Shown here one piece after another: positions 1 through 7,310 of a stretch of 14,161 bases of DNA. This DNA is from Bacteroidota bacterium (GTDB taxonomy: Bacteria; Bacteroidota; Bacteroidia; Bacteroidales; UBA1715). Below the pieces are notes generated by a model, which saw only the letters and a program-made list of their open reading frames with translations, did not search any database and was not told where the DNA came from. Location of the stretch: the NCBI GenBank assembly GCA_029266015.1, contig JAJUFK010000031.1, forward strand, positions 1 to 14,161, in the 5' to 3' direction. Position 1 is the stretch's first letter. Every line of letters begins with the position of its first letter. Both the position numbers and the translations under genes were made by a program.

Positions 1-2322
1 ATTGCAATTACAACTCTTCTAAGTATAGTTTTATATACTTCTACATTATTTGCATATTCTTATATACAAGTTGTTGACCCTCGAAATGGAGGGTTTTGGA
101 CGCAAGGAACTATTAAAAAAGCTACTGTAATAATTTCTCCACAGGGAGATTATGCGTTATATGATTTGGAATTGGAATTAGGTGTTGGAAAATTATCTAA
201 TTCAAAATCATATGATTCACTTGAAATAACTTGTAATTTTTCGCTACCCGCCGGGTCTTATGTAACAGCAGCTTCTTTGCTTATTGGAACTGAATGGGTG
301 CAAGCAAATGTTTTACCTCGCCCGGAGGCTCATGCCATTTACGAGGGATTTGTAAAACGCCGAGTAGATCCGCTCATTGTATACAAAAATTACGATGATA
401 CATATGTGTTGAAAATTTTTCCTATTTCACCTACAAATACTCGAACTATGCGTTTGAGCTATGCTATGCCATTATTGTCAACCAATGGATTTCAATCAGC
501 AGATGTAGTGTTAGATTTAATTAAAGCATCGCAAGAACCGGTTGATGTTAGTGTTTTAATCAAAAAAACTGATGATTTTCCCAGTCCCACAATAGGAGGC
601 ATTGCATGTAAAGATTCTCAAAATAAGCCAGGTTATGTTGAAGCTACAATTTCAAATACTAATACATCTCCAACTATTGTAAGTAGTCAAAAAACTAAAC
701 CAATTCAATTCTCATCGAGTACGTCAAATTCAGAAATTACATATTCATTATCATGTAAACCCCAAGAATTGTTTGATTTACATGATTTTAAAAAATATGT
801 TTTTATAATTGATAATGATCCTCAAAGTATAGAAGATTCTATTTATTCATATAGATATAGTAATAATACTTATATAAAAGAATTTAGTAAAACAAGAACT
901 ATATATCCTGTTGCAAATGATGATTTATGGAATGAATTTAACCAAATATTAGAATTAGCAGATTCCGGCGATTCGTGCAAAGTGTTTTTGAAAAATAATG
1001 GTATATATGTGAGTAATTGGATAGCCATAACACCGGAAAATATTCAAAAACTCATACAAATACTCAAAGCAAATGATGATACTTATAAGGCAAATCTAAA
1101 AGAATTGTTGTTAGCTGCAAAAACGGATATAGAACTTGATGGGGTAATACCTTTTTTAATAACAAACAATAAACAAATGATGTATAAACCAAGTAGTGAA
1201 ATACAAAAAGAAGCACGAAGTATAGCGTTTGAACTCAATGTGTCAAAATCAATATATGTATGGGATATTACATTACTCAATACAAAATCAGTTGCATATT
1301 ATTTTAATAATAATTTTGTGTCTGAGTTATACAACTTATTATTTCATTCTTCACAGCGAAATTATTATTATTCGTTATACTCATTATCTGATTTGCATAA
1401 AAATTTTTCATTAATAAGAACAAATGAATTGTCAAAAGTACTGTTATTTTCAGTAACTAGTCGTAGTAATACAGGAATAGTATTTGATAAATATATATCA
1501 AATACAGATTATATGTTGCCGGGTACAGTATATACAGAACTTGGGAAAATTACAGAGGGAACAAAATTGTATACCGATATAAGTTTTTTGTATAAAGGAA
1601 AACGCTATGCTGCTTCATACGAATTTGATATTTCTGACAAACAAAATACATTATTAGAAAATGCTTGGGCTGTTAAAATGGTTGATAAACTAAATAGTTT
1701 GTATATAAATGAAGCGTATGAAGAGGCAGAAAAAATAAGTACTAACAAAGGTATTCTTACACAAAATACCGCTATGTTGGCAATAGAGCCCGGAGCCGAA
1801 ATAACACCATGTTACACTTGTCCTGATTGGAATAATACACGTTTGATGTTAGAAGACAGAATGGTTGTTTCCAATAATATAGCACTTGCTACCGCTTATA
1901 TGCCTTTTGAGTGGTACAATCAAGGGTATCTTACAGAAAGTTATGATGCAGGATTCAATGATGGAATTACATATATTGAACAAAGTATTGAAAAGAATAA
2001 TACAGAATTGTATGACAATGGCTATGCAGCAGGCTATGCAGACGGAATATTTAATTGTAACATGGGGGTTAAAGAAAAATCTGCAATTGAAGCATATCCT
2101 ACCGAATTTACTACCGAATTACAGGTTATAGTGTATAGCAATAAACCACAAATAGTAGAAGTATATACAGCAAACGGAATATTTATAGAATCATTTACAA
2201 TTACAAAAGTTGTAAAATTACAACATGTAAATTCTGTATTGTTTTCAATGCCAAGTGGCACGTATGTGCTCAAAACTACTATAAATGGAGAGGTTTCGTA
2301 TGCTAAGGTGTTTAAGAAATAA
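1..2322 (+). CDS. Secreted VIT-domain protein with T9SS-like C-terminal domain (5' partial)
   Basis: The frame is open from base 1, so the gene starts upstream of the window; 773 residues are visible. The first 18 form a hydrophobic stretch ending in Leu-Phe-Ala, the tail of a signal peptide. Residues about 48-155 match a VIT (vault/inter-alpha-trypsin) domain: a 'FSLPAGSYVTAASLLIG' strand pattern, then 'EAHAIYEGFVKRRVDPLIVY' and a 'LSYAMPL' strand. In VIT proteins a von Willebrand A domain normally follows. Here 'KKYVFIIDNDPQ' (about residues 264-275) sits where the first vWA strand would be, but the metal-binding DxSxS motif is absent. Residues about 638-682 hold repeated Gly-Tyr motifs. 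The last ~70 residues end in 'MPSGTYVLKTTINGE' and a basic 'KVFKK', like a type A T9SS sorting domain. I infer export across the outer membrane or surface attachment. The role is unknown. Stop is TAA. Confidence 0.8.
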   Translation: MAITTLLSIVLYTSTLFAYSYIQVVDPRNGGFWTQGTIKKATVIISPQGDYALYDLELELGVGKLSNSKSYDSLEITCNFSLPAGSYVTAASLLIGTEWVQANVLPRPEAHAIYEGFVKRRVDPLIVYKNYDDTYVLKIFPISPTNTRTMRLSYAMPLLSTNGFQSADVVLDLIKASQEPVDVSVLIKKTDDFPSPTIGGIACKDSQNKPGYVEATISNTNTSPTIVSSQKTKPIQFSSSTSNSEITYSLSCKPQELFDLHDFKKYVFIIDNDPQSIEDSIYSYRYSNNTYIKEFSKTRTIYPVANDDLWNEFNQILELADSGDSCKVFLKNNGIYVSNWIAITPENIQKLIQILKANDDTYKANLKELLLAAKTDIELDGVIPFLITNNKQMMYKPSSEIQKEARSIAFELNVSKSIYVWDITLLNTKSVAYYFNNNFVSELYNLLFHSSQRNYYYSLYSLSDLHKNFSLIRTNELSKVLLFSVTSRSNTGIVFDKYISNTDYMLPGTVYTELGKITEGTKLYTDISFLYKGKRYAASYEFDISDKQNTLLENAWAVKMVDKLNSLYINEAYEEAEKISTNKGILTQNTAMLAIEPGAEITPCYTCPDWNNTRLMLEDRMVVSNNIALATAYMPFEWYNQGYLTESYDAGFNDGITYIEQSIEKNNTELYDNGYAAGYADGIFNCNMGVKEKSAIEAYPTEFTTELQVIVYSNKPQIVEVYTANGIFIESFTITKVVKLQHVNSVLFSMPSGTYVLKTTINGEVSYAKVFKK

Positions 2323-2436
2323 ATTGAATGTTAGTAATCTACAATAGTAGAAATTTATTTGGTTTTATAGCTCATAATTTATTGCATAGTTAAAAATTGT
2401 CAAAAAAGACAGCCATTTATCTACTATCTATCATTA

Positions 2437-2501
2437 CCTCTCCGAGGCATGAATGGGTAAAACCATTATGTATTCAATTAGCTCCGTAGGAGCGGTAGTA
2501 T
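2437..2501. repeat. REP-like unit, left copy
   Basis: The unit begins with CCTC-TCC-GAGG (2437-2447), a four-pair hairpin, and ends with GCTCC-GTA-GGAGC (2481-2493), a perfect five-pair hairpin followed by GGTAGTAT. It aligns with 3113-3175 in the same orientation, with one two-base gap and about a dozen substitutions, most of them in the middle and at the 3' end. Confidence 0.65.
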
Positions 2502-2529
2502 GGTAGCATAGATAATGTTTGTGGGATAA

Positions 2530-2551
2530 AGCTCCGTAGGAGCGGCAGTAT
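2530..2551. repeat. Second copy of the GCTCCGTAGGAGC hairpin repeat
   Basis: These 22 bases match 2480-2501 at 21 positions; only the base after GAGCGG differs (C instead of T). The hairpin itself is perfect at 2531-2543. The two copies start exactly 50 bases apart in direct orientation, like paired REP units. Confidence 0.7.
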
Positions 2552-2576
2552 TGTAATTTATCTGTAATTAAAATAA

Positions 2577-3041
2577 TTACAAATCGTAAAAATAAAAAAT
2601 ATATTCTTCTTTAAATTCAATATTAAATTTGCTTAATAAATCTATATATTCTTCTTTAAAAGTATTTTTTTGGTGATGCTTTTCTTGATTAATAATATAT
2701 TTTATTACGCTATCTATTTGTGTTTTTGAATACGAAAAACCTCCATATCCTTGTTGCCATGAGAATCTTCCTTTAACATAGTTATTTTCATTAATTCATT
2801 TAGATGAATTTGTTTTAATATCTCGCATAATATCCGAGAGACACTTTGTTGGTTGTAATTCAAAAAAGATATGGACATGATCTTTGTATCCATTTATAGC
2901 TAATGGATATTGTCCTAAATTTCTCAAAATTCCATATATGTATTTATATAATTCAATACGGATTGATTCTGACAATAGATTTTGTCTGTTTTTAACAGCA
3001 AAAATTGCAAGGATATTAATTTGTGTATATGTATTTGCCAT
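2577..3041 (-). pseudogene. IS200-like (Y1/RAYT-type) transposase, interrupted by one TGA
   Basis: Translation from the ATG at 3041 gives 81 residues of a Y1 transposase: 'MANTYTQINILAIFAVKNR' at the start, and 'DHVHIFFELQP' carrying the His-x-His metal-binding pair. A TGA at 2796-2798 then interrupts the frame. The same frame continues for 72 residues to TAA at 2577-2579 with the rest of the family's sequence, including 'FSWQQGYGGFSYSKTQ' and 'KYIINQEKHHQ'. The Tyr of that last motif (codon 115) is the likely catalytic residue. Relatives as I know them carry Trp in the sequence SKWINEN at the stop position, so a single TGG-to-TGA change explains the break. Intact length would be 154 residues, normal for the family. 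The truncated product lacks the catalytic Tyr and should be inactive. Confidence 0.85.
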
Positions 3042-3112
3042 TTTATAATTGTAATGTCGTCTCTCCTAGGCTTATTTTACAATGCATATATTTTTTTTCT
3101 ATCATAGTTTTG

Positions 3113-3175
3113 CCTCTCCGAGGCTTGAACCGTTTAACATTATGTATTCATTTAGCTTCGTAGGTGCAACAGTAT
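3113..3175. repeat. REP-like unit, right copy (degenerate)
   Basis: This is the direct repeat of 2437-2501. With base 3112 the first hairpin is GCCTC-TCC-GAGGC, one pair longer than in the left copy. The second hairpin has drifted to GCTTCGTAGGTGC (3155-3167). CATTATGTATTCA and the terminal AGTAT are conserved. A further drifted copy of the first hairpin, GTCTCTCCTAGGC, lies at 3059-3071. Confidence 0.6.
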
Positions 3176-3183
3176 TATTTAAA

Positions 3184-3212
3184 AAAAGCCCCGAATTTTA
3201 TTCGAGGCTTTT
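3184..3212 (-). terminator. Intrinsic terminator of asnA
   Basis: Read on the minus strand, AAAAGCC and GGCTTTT enclose an inner CGAAT/ATTCG stem with one mismatch and a three-base loop, giving twelve pairs. The descending arm runs into seven T residues. It begins four bases after the asnA stop codon. This is the clearest rho-independent terminator in the window. Confidence 0.88.
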
Positions 3213-3216
3213 GTGA

Positions 3217-4257
3217 TTATACTAATATTATATTGTTTTTCTTGCATTCCAGTCGCATATCGTCGGGCCATAGGGCACTTTGTACTTCGCCTATATGTGC
3301 TTTGCGTAAAAAGAACATGCACAAACGGCTTTGTCCTATGCCGCCGCCAATAGATTGTGGTAATTCGCCGTTGAGTAATTTTGAATGAAATAATAGGTTT
3401 TTTCTGTCTTCAGCATGTGCTTTTTGCAGTTGATAATTCATTGCTTCGGGGTTTACTCGTATTCCCATTGATGAAATCTCGAATGCGCTTTCTAATATCG
3501 GATTCCACAACAAAATATCACCATTTAGTCCTACATTACCATTGCCGGTAGGTGTACTCCAGTCATCATAATCTGGCGCTCTGCCGTCGTGTTTTTCACC
3601 ATTGGCCAATTCGTGACCTATACCTATTACAAATACAGCTTTGTATTGTTTGGTTACTATTGTTTCACGTTCTTTTGGTGTTTTATCGGGGTACATTTGC
3701 AGTAACTCTTCTGCATGAAAAAAAGTTATTTCTTCAGGAAGAACGGGTATTATTTGCGGGTATTCTTCAGAAATAATAAATTCGGTACGTTTGAGTACTT
3801 CGTATATTTTTTTTACAATGTATTTAAGAAAATCTAAATCACGTTCATTTTCTTTCATGGTTCGTTCCCAATCCCATTGGTCAACATATAAAGAATGTAT
3901 ATTATCCAAATCTTCATCGGGACGAATGGCGTTCATATCGGTTAAAATACCATAGCCCGGAGGAATTTCATATTCTGCCAAAGCTAATCGTTTCCATTTT
4001 GCCAATGAGTTTACTACCTCGGCTTGTTGGTCGTTTAATCCTTTTATGGGGAATGTTACTTTACGTTCGGTTCCGTTGAGGTCGTCATTTATACCGGTGC
4101 CTTTCAATACAAATAGGGGAGCAGTTACTCTTCGTAGTCGTAATTCGGCGGTTAAATTATGCTCAAACGTGTCTTTTATTAATTTTATCGCTTGCTCAGT
4201 TTGCTTCAGATTGAGCGGCGATTGATAATTTTTAGGTATAAATAGACTATTTGCCAT
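3217..4257 (-). CDS. asnA: Aspartate--ammonia ligase (asparagine synthetase A)
   Basis: This enzyme makes asparagine from aspartate, ammonia and ATP (giving AMP and pyrophosphate) in the cytoplasm. The 346 residues are slightly longer than the ~330 of E. coli AsnA, whose fold resembles class II aminoacyl-tRNA synthetases. Recognisable blocks are 'LRRVTAPLFV' (41-50), 'GTGINDDLNGTERKVTF' (53-69), 'LYVDQWDWE' (123-131), 'DGRAPDYDDW' (224-233) and the motif 3 block 'GGGIGQSRLCMFFLRKAHIG' (304-323), which supplies ATP-binding residues. It stands alone between gpsA (117-base gap) and its own terminator. The gap contains a possible promoter, so it is probably a single-gene unit. The start ATG fits the family N-terminus. 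Stop is TAA. Nothing in it looks unusual. Confidence 0.96.
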   Translation of the reverse strand: MANSLFIPKNYQSPLNLKQTEQAIKLIKDTFEHNLTAELRLRRVTAPLFVLKGTGINDDLNGTERKVTFPIKGLNDQQAEVVNSLAKWKRLALAEYEIPPGYGILTDMNAIRPDEDLDNIHSLYVDQWDWERTMKENERDLDFLKYIVKKIYEVLKRTEFIISEEYPQIIPVLPEEITFFHAEELLQMYPDKTPKERETIVTKQYKAVFVIGIGHELANGEKHDGRAPDYDDWSTPTGNGNVGLNGDILLWNPILESAFEISSMGIRVNPEAMNYQLQKAHAEDRKNLLFHSKLLNGELPQSIGGGIGQSRLCMFFLRKAHIGEVQSALWPDDMRLECKKNNIILV

Positions 4258-4301
4258 TATATTGTATTATTGTTTCTATAGTAATTTATTACAAATTATT
4301 A

Positions 4302-4335
4302 CAAAATTATAAAAAAAACTTTGATTTACTATCAA
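4302..4335 (-). promoter_or_regulatory. Possible asnA promoter (Bacteroidota type)
   Basis: On the minus strand TAATTTTG (plus 4302-4309) fits the Bacteroidota -7 element TAnnTTTG, about 45 bases upstream of the asnA ATG. A TTG at plus 4333-4335 could be the -33 element, but its 23-base spacing is at the long end. The region is very AT-rich, so a chance match is possible. Confidence 0.3.
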
Positions 4336-4374
4336 TGTATAATAAACAACAGTAAATTTTATGAAATTGATGGA

Positions 4375-5370
4375 TTATTTAAAACTTTCTGCTAAAATTT
4401 TAAATTCCATAGATGGTGAAATTCTATCGTAAAGAATATGGTATACAGCCTGAGTAATAGGCATATCTACATTGTATTGTTCATTAATAGCATGTATGCA
4501 ATTTACACCATAATATCCTTCGGCTATCATATTCATTTCTAATTCGGCACTTTTTACCGAATATCCTTTGCCTATCATCATACCAAAGGTTCGATTTCTA
4601 CTGAATTGTGAATATGCTGTAACTAATAAATCTCCTAAATATACCGAATCGTTTATGTCTCTATTGGTTGGCTCTACAGTATCTAAAAATCGTTTCATTT
4701 CTTGAATGGCATTGGAAATGAGTACCGAAGTAAAATTGTCGCCGTATCCCAATCCGTGACTTATACCGGTAGCCAATGCCATAATATTTTTAAGAACAGC
4801 TGCATATTCTATCCCAACAATATCGCTCGAAACGCAGGTTTTAATAAACCACACATTCATAATTTTGGCAATGTGAGTTGCAAAATCGTAATTGGGTGAC
4901 CCAATAGTAAGATATGATAACCGTTCAAGTGCAACTTCTTCGGCATGGCACGGACCGGAAATTACTGCTACCTGTTCTTGGGGTACGTTGAATCTATCTT
5001 GTAAATATGTTGATATTATTTTATTGCTTCCGGGTTCTATGCCTTTTATAGCTGTTACAATATGTTTGTGAGATAATGGTTCAGTTATATTATCGCACAA
5101 TGATATGATAAATTTTGAAGGGACACAAAATAGTATTATATCAGCTTGTGCAATGGCTTCGTTTACGTTGTTGGTAATGTGAAGTTTTTCTGTTGCAAAC
5201 TTTATATCTGATACATACAATGGATTTGATTTATGTTTACGAATACCTTCAATAATTTCGGGTTCGCGTATATACCATACAAGTGAATCTAATGATGTAT
5301 GGAGTATTTTTGCAATAGCGGTAGCCCAACTGCCACTGCCTAACAATGCTATTTTTGTTGAATTATTCAT
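4375..5370 (-). CDS. gpsA: Glycerol-3-phosphate dehydrogenase [NAD(P)+]
   Basis: GpsA reduces dihydroxyacetone phosphate to sn-glycerol 3-phosphate, the backbone of membrane phospholipids, in the cytoplasm. The 331-residue length is normal. The N-terminal Rossmann motif is 'GSGSWATA' (11-18). 'AIKG' (107-110) and 'AVLKNIMALATG' (191-202) carry the two conserved lysines (K109, K194; K194 is the likely catalytic one). 'LGDLLVTAYSQFSRNRTFG' (245-263) holds the conserved Asp and the Arg-Asn pair of the active site, and 'AEGYYGV' (283-289) follows. The gene starts four bases after lysS, so the two are almost certainly co-transcribed. The lysS-gpsA order also occurs in Bacteroides as I know it. Stop is TAA. 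Confidence 0.96.
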   Translation of the reverse strand: MNNSTKIALLGSGSWATAIAKILHTSLDSLVWYIREPEIIEGIRKHKSNPLYVSDIKFATEKLHITNNVNEAIAQADIILFCVPSKFIISLCDNITEPLSHKHIVTAIKGIEPGSNKIISTYLQDRFNVPQEQVAVISGPCHAEEVALERLSYLTIGSPNYDFATHIAKIMNVWFIKTCVSSDIVGIEYAAVLKNIMALATGISHGLGYGDNFTSVLISNAIQEMKRFLDTVEPTNRDINDSVYLGDLLVTAYSQFSRNRTFGMMIGKGYSVKSAELEMNMIAEGYYGVNCIHAINEQYNVDMPITQAVYHILYDRISPSMEFKILAESFK

Positions 5371-5374
5371 AGAC

Positions 5375-7093
5375 TTATTGTTGTAACCACAGTTTTACAT
5401 CTTCGGGTTTAGGATTTACTAAATCAAGTTTGTGTTTTTTGTTGTATCCGCATAGTTCTTGATGAACTTTGGTATATTTAATCTCGGTTAATGCTGCATA
5501 TTTTACATAGCCCATAGTTTGTAATACTTCTGCCCATTCTTGAGGAATTCCTGCCGATGTATATACTTCTATGTCATCTTTATGTGATTTTATTTCGGGT
5601 TTCATTTGCGGGAAAAACAATACATCTTGAATTGAAGGCGAATTGGTCATAAACATACATAATCGGTCTATTCCTATACCCATACCCGAAGTAGGAGGCA
5701 TACCATATTCCAATGCTCGCACAAAGTCATGATCAATAAACATTGCTTCATCGTCACCTTTTGCCGAAAGTTCCAATTGTTCTTTGAAACGTTCGTATTG
5801 GTCAATAGGATCATTCAATTCTGAATATGCATTACACAATTCTTTACCGTTTACCATAAGTTCAAATCGTTCGGTAAGGTTTGGATTGTTTCTATGCTTT
5901 TTACACAGAGGCGACATTTCAACCGGATAGTCTATAATAAATGTTGGTTGAATGTATGATGCTTCGCATGTTTCACCAAAAATTTCGTCAATCAATTTAC
6001 CTTTACCCATACTTGGTTCGTGATGAATGCCAAGTTTGTCGCATGTAGTACGAAGTTCAGCTTCATTCATATTACTTATATCTACACCGGTATGTTCTTT
6101 AATAGCATCGTACATAGTAATTCTTTTAAACGGCCGTTTAAAGTCAATTATGTTATCGCCAACTTGAACTTGTGTTTTACCGTGTAATGCAAGAGCCACA
6201 CGTTCTATCATTTCTTCGGTAAAGTCCATCATCCAATTGTAGTCTTTGTAAGCTACGTATATTTCCATTACGGTAAATTCCGGATTGTGTGTGCGGTCCA
6301 TACCTTCGTTGCGGAAGTCTTTAGCAAATTCATACACACCTTCAAAACCGCCAACTATGAGTCGTTTTAGGTATAATTCGTTTGCTATACGCAAATATAG
6401 TGGTATATTGAGTGCATTGTGGTGCGTAATAAACGGACGAGCCGAAGCACCACCGGGAATAGGTTGTAATATAGGAGTTTCTACTTCTACATAATTTTTT
6501 TCGTTAAAAAAATTACGCATTGTATTTATTATTTTGGTGCGTTGTAAAAATACTTGTTTTACTTCGGGGTTTACCACCAAGTCAACATATCGCTGGCGAT
6601 ACCGTTGTTCAGGGTCGGTAAATGCATCGTATATTACACCGTCTTTTTCTTTTACAATCGGGAGAGGTCTGAGTGATTTACTTAATACAGTAAAACTGCT
6701 TACATGTACAGAAATTTCACCAACTTGTGTTATAAAAACATATCCGGTTACACCTATAAAATCTCCAATATCGAGCAAACGTTTGAAAACATCGTTATAC
6801 AATGTTTTGTCTTCGCCCGGACAAATTTCGTCGCGGTTTATGTATAATTGAATGCGTCCGTATGAATCTTGCAATTCACAAAATGACGCTTTGCCCATAA
6901 TACGTCGCGACATGATTCTACCAGCCAAGGTAACATTGATAAATTCAGTACTTTCGGGAGTAAATTTGTCTAAGATTTCTTGTGAATAGGCAGTAACTTT
7001 AAATTCTTGTGCCGGGTAAGGCTCTATACCTAATTCGCGTAATTTTTGCAAGGAGTCTCTTCGAATCAATTCCTGTTCGCTCAATTGTTGCAT
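5375..7093 (-). CDS. lysS: Lysyl-tRNA synthetase, class II
   Basis: LysRS charges tRNA-Lys with lysine using ATP. The 572 residues divide into an N-terminal OB-fold anticodon-binding domain (about 50-145, with 'VTLAGRIMSRRIMGKASF') and a class II catalytic core. Motif 2 is 'DFRNEGMDRTHNPEFTVME' (259-277) and motif 3 is 'GMGIGIDRLCMFMT' (470-483). 'NELYLKRLIVGGFEGVYE' (238-255) is also typical. Residues after about 505 form a ~70-residue C-terminal extension ending in 'CGYNKKHKLDLVNPKPED'; E. coli LysS, about 505 residues, lacks it, but Bacteroidota LysRS carry it as I know them. It is the first gene of the lysS-gpsA operon, behind a good promoter at 7123-7152. Start ATG is at 7093 and stop is TAA. 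Confidence 0.97.
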   Translation of the reverse strand: MQQLSEQELIRRDSLQKLRELGIEPYPAQEFKVTAYSQEILDKFTPESTEFINVTLAGRIMSRRIMGKASFCELQDSYGRIQLYINRDEICPGEDKTLYNDVFKRLLDIGDFIGVTGYVFITQVGEISVHVSSFTVLSKSLRPLPIVKEKDGVIYDAFTDPEQRYRQRYVDLVVNPEVKQVFLQRTKIINTMRNFFNEKNYVEVETPILQPIPGGASARPFITHHNALNIPLYLRIANELYLKRLIVGGFEGVYEFAKDFRNEGMDRTHNPEFTVMEIYVAYKDYNWMMDFTEEMIERVALALHGKTQVQVGDNIIDFKRPFKRITMYDAIKEHTGVDISNMNEAELRTTCDKLGIHHEPSMGKGKLIDEIFGETCEASYIQPTFIIDYPVEMSPLCKKHRNNPNLTERFELMVNGKELCNAYSELNDPIDQYERFKEQLELSAKGDDEAMFIDHDFVRALEYGMPPTSGMGIGIDRLCMFMTNSPSIQDVLFFPQMKPEIKSHKDDIEVYTSAGIPQEWAEVLQTMGYVKYAALTEIKYTKVHQELCGYNKKHKLDLVNPKPEDVKLWLQQ

Positions 7094-7122
7094 ATATGTC
7101 CTTTTATTGTTAAAATTTTAGG

Positions 7123-7152
7123 CAAATATACTATTAATAGTAATTAATCAAA
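7123..7152 (-). promoter_or_regulatory. Promoter of the lysS-gpsA operon
   Basis: On the minus strand a TTTG at plus 7149-7152 is followed after 18 bases by TATATTTG at plus 7123-7130. This fits the Bacteroidota pattern of a -33 TTTG and a -7 TAnnTTTG. The -7 element ends 29 bases before the lysS ATG, implying a short leader. The bdh promoter has the same core, ATAGTATATTTG. Confidence 0.65.
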
Positions 7153-7166
7153 CAATAAGCGAGGCA

Positions 7167-7183
7167 ATTTCGCAAAGCGAAAT
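7167..7183. repeat. Short GC-tipped hairpin ATTTCGC-AAA-GCGAAAT
   Basis: A perfect seven-pair inverted repeat with a three-base loop lies just upstream of the lysS promoter. Its GC-rich tip stands out in AT-rich surroundings. It may be a REP-like relic or part of the terminator region of the upstream operon. No copy was seen elsewhere in the window. Confidence 0.45.
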
Positions 7184-7213
7184 ATTTAAAATAATCCAAA
7201 GAAATTAAAACAG

Positions 7214-7244
7214 AACCATTTTCAACTTAAACCTTAAAATGGTT
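7214..7244 (-). terminator. Secondary hairpin downstream of rubrerythrin gene
   Basis: AACCATTTT at 7214-7222 pairs perfectly with AAAATGGTT at 7236-7244 across a 13-base loop. On the minus strand the stem is followed by a T-rich stretch (CTGTTTTAATTTCTTT). It lies 11 bases beyond the stronger hairpin at 7256-7291 and may act as a backup terminator. Confidence 0.4.
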
Positions 7245-7255
7245 TTGTTGTTACA

Positions 7256-7291
7256 AAGAAAGCTTTTTGCTCATATGCAAAAAGCTTTCTT
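7256..7291 (-). terminator. Terminator hairpin of the bdh-rubrerythrin operon
   Basis: AAGAAAGCTTTTTGC (7256-7270) and its exact reverse complement (7277-7291) form a 15-pair stem with the six-base loop TCATAT. On the minus strand it starts 19 bases after the rubrerythrin stop codon. No clean T tract follows, so it may work partly by stabilising the mRNA 3' end. The stem is palindromic enough to act in both directions, but no plus-strand gene needs it. Confidence 0.65.
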
Positions 7292-7310
7292 GTATGTTTC
7301 AATAATTCAA

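Larger units (their letters stand above)
2323..2576. other. Intergenic region with REP-like hairpin repeats
   Basis: These 254 bases lie between the VIT gene stop and the 3' end of the broken transposase. No coding region is supported. The right half holds the left-hand REP-like unit and a second copy of the GCTCCGTAGGAGC hairpin. The left half is plain AT-rich sequence. An 8-base inverted repeat, ATAGTAGA at 2344-2351 and TCTACTAT at 2420-2427, is too widely spaced to call a terminator, and no convincing terminator for the VIT gene was found. Confidence 0.6.
2437..3175. mobile_element. Decayed REP/RAYT-type (IS200-like) element
   Basis: A broken IS200-like transposase gene on the minus strand lies between two degenerate direct repeats of about 64 bases, at 2437-2501 and 3113-3175. 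Both start with a CCTCTCCGAGG hairpin and share CATTATGTATTCA, a hairpin of the form GCTCCGTAGGAGC, and a final AGTAT. Short palindromes around a single-domain tyrosine transposase are the hallmark of REP sequences and their RAYT transposases. The left copy is well preserved; the right copy has drifted, and its second hairpin reads GCTTCGTAGGTGC. The boundaries are the visible repeat ends, not proven transposon ends. Confidence 0.55.
3042..3216. other. Intergenic region between transposase and asnA
   Basis: This stretch holds a degenerate CCTCTCCGAGGC-like hairpin 18 bases upstream of the transposase ATG (3059-3071), the right-hand REP-like unit (3113-3175) and the asnA terminator (3184-3212). 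Nothing in it looks coding. Confidence 0.6.

Noticed and set aside
166..2322. VIT protein starting at an internal TTG at 166
   Set aside because: The frame is open to base 1 and encodes a signal-peptide tail, so the true start is upstream of the window.
2480..2551. CRISPR-like repeat pair (two 22-base repeats, 50-base period)
   Set aside because: Only two copies, each a palindromic hairpin, with a drifted third copy beyond a transposase; this fits REP units, and no cas gene is present.
2796..2798. In-frame TGA in the transposase as a sign of TGA recoded to Trp or selenocysteine
   Set aside because: All other genes use TGG for Trp with no internal TGA, and the DUF2271 gene ends in TGA overlapping the apbE start, so TGA works as stop here. 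No selenocysteine context was seen.
3164..3388. Small plus-strand open frame over the REP unit and the asnA 3' end
   Set aside because: It runs through the asnA terminator and is antisense to asnA; no protein-like features.
6534..6851. 105-codon plus-strand open frame inside lysS
   Set aside because: It is antisense to the OB-fold domain of lysS, with no homology recognised.
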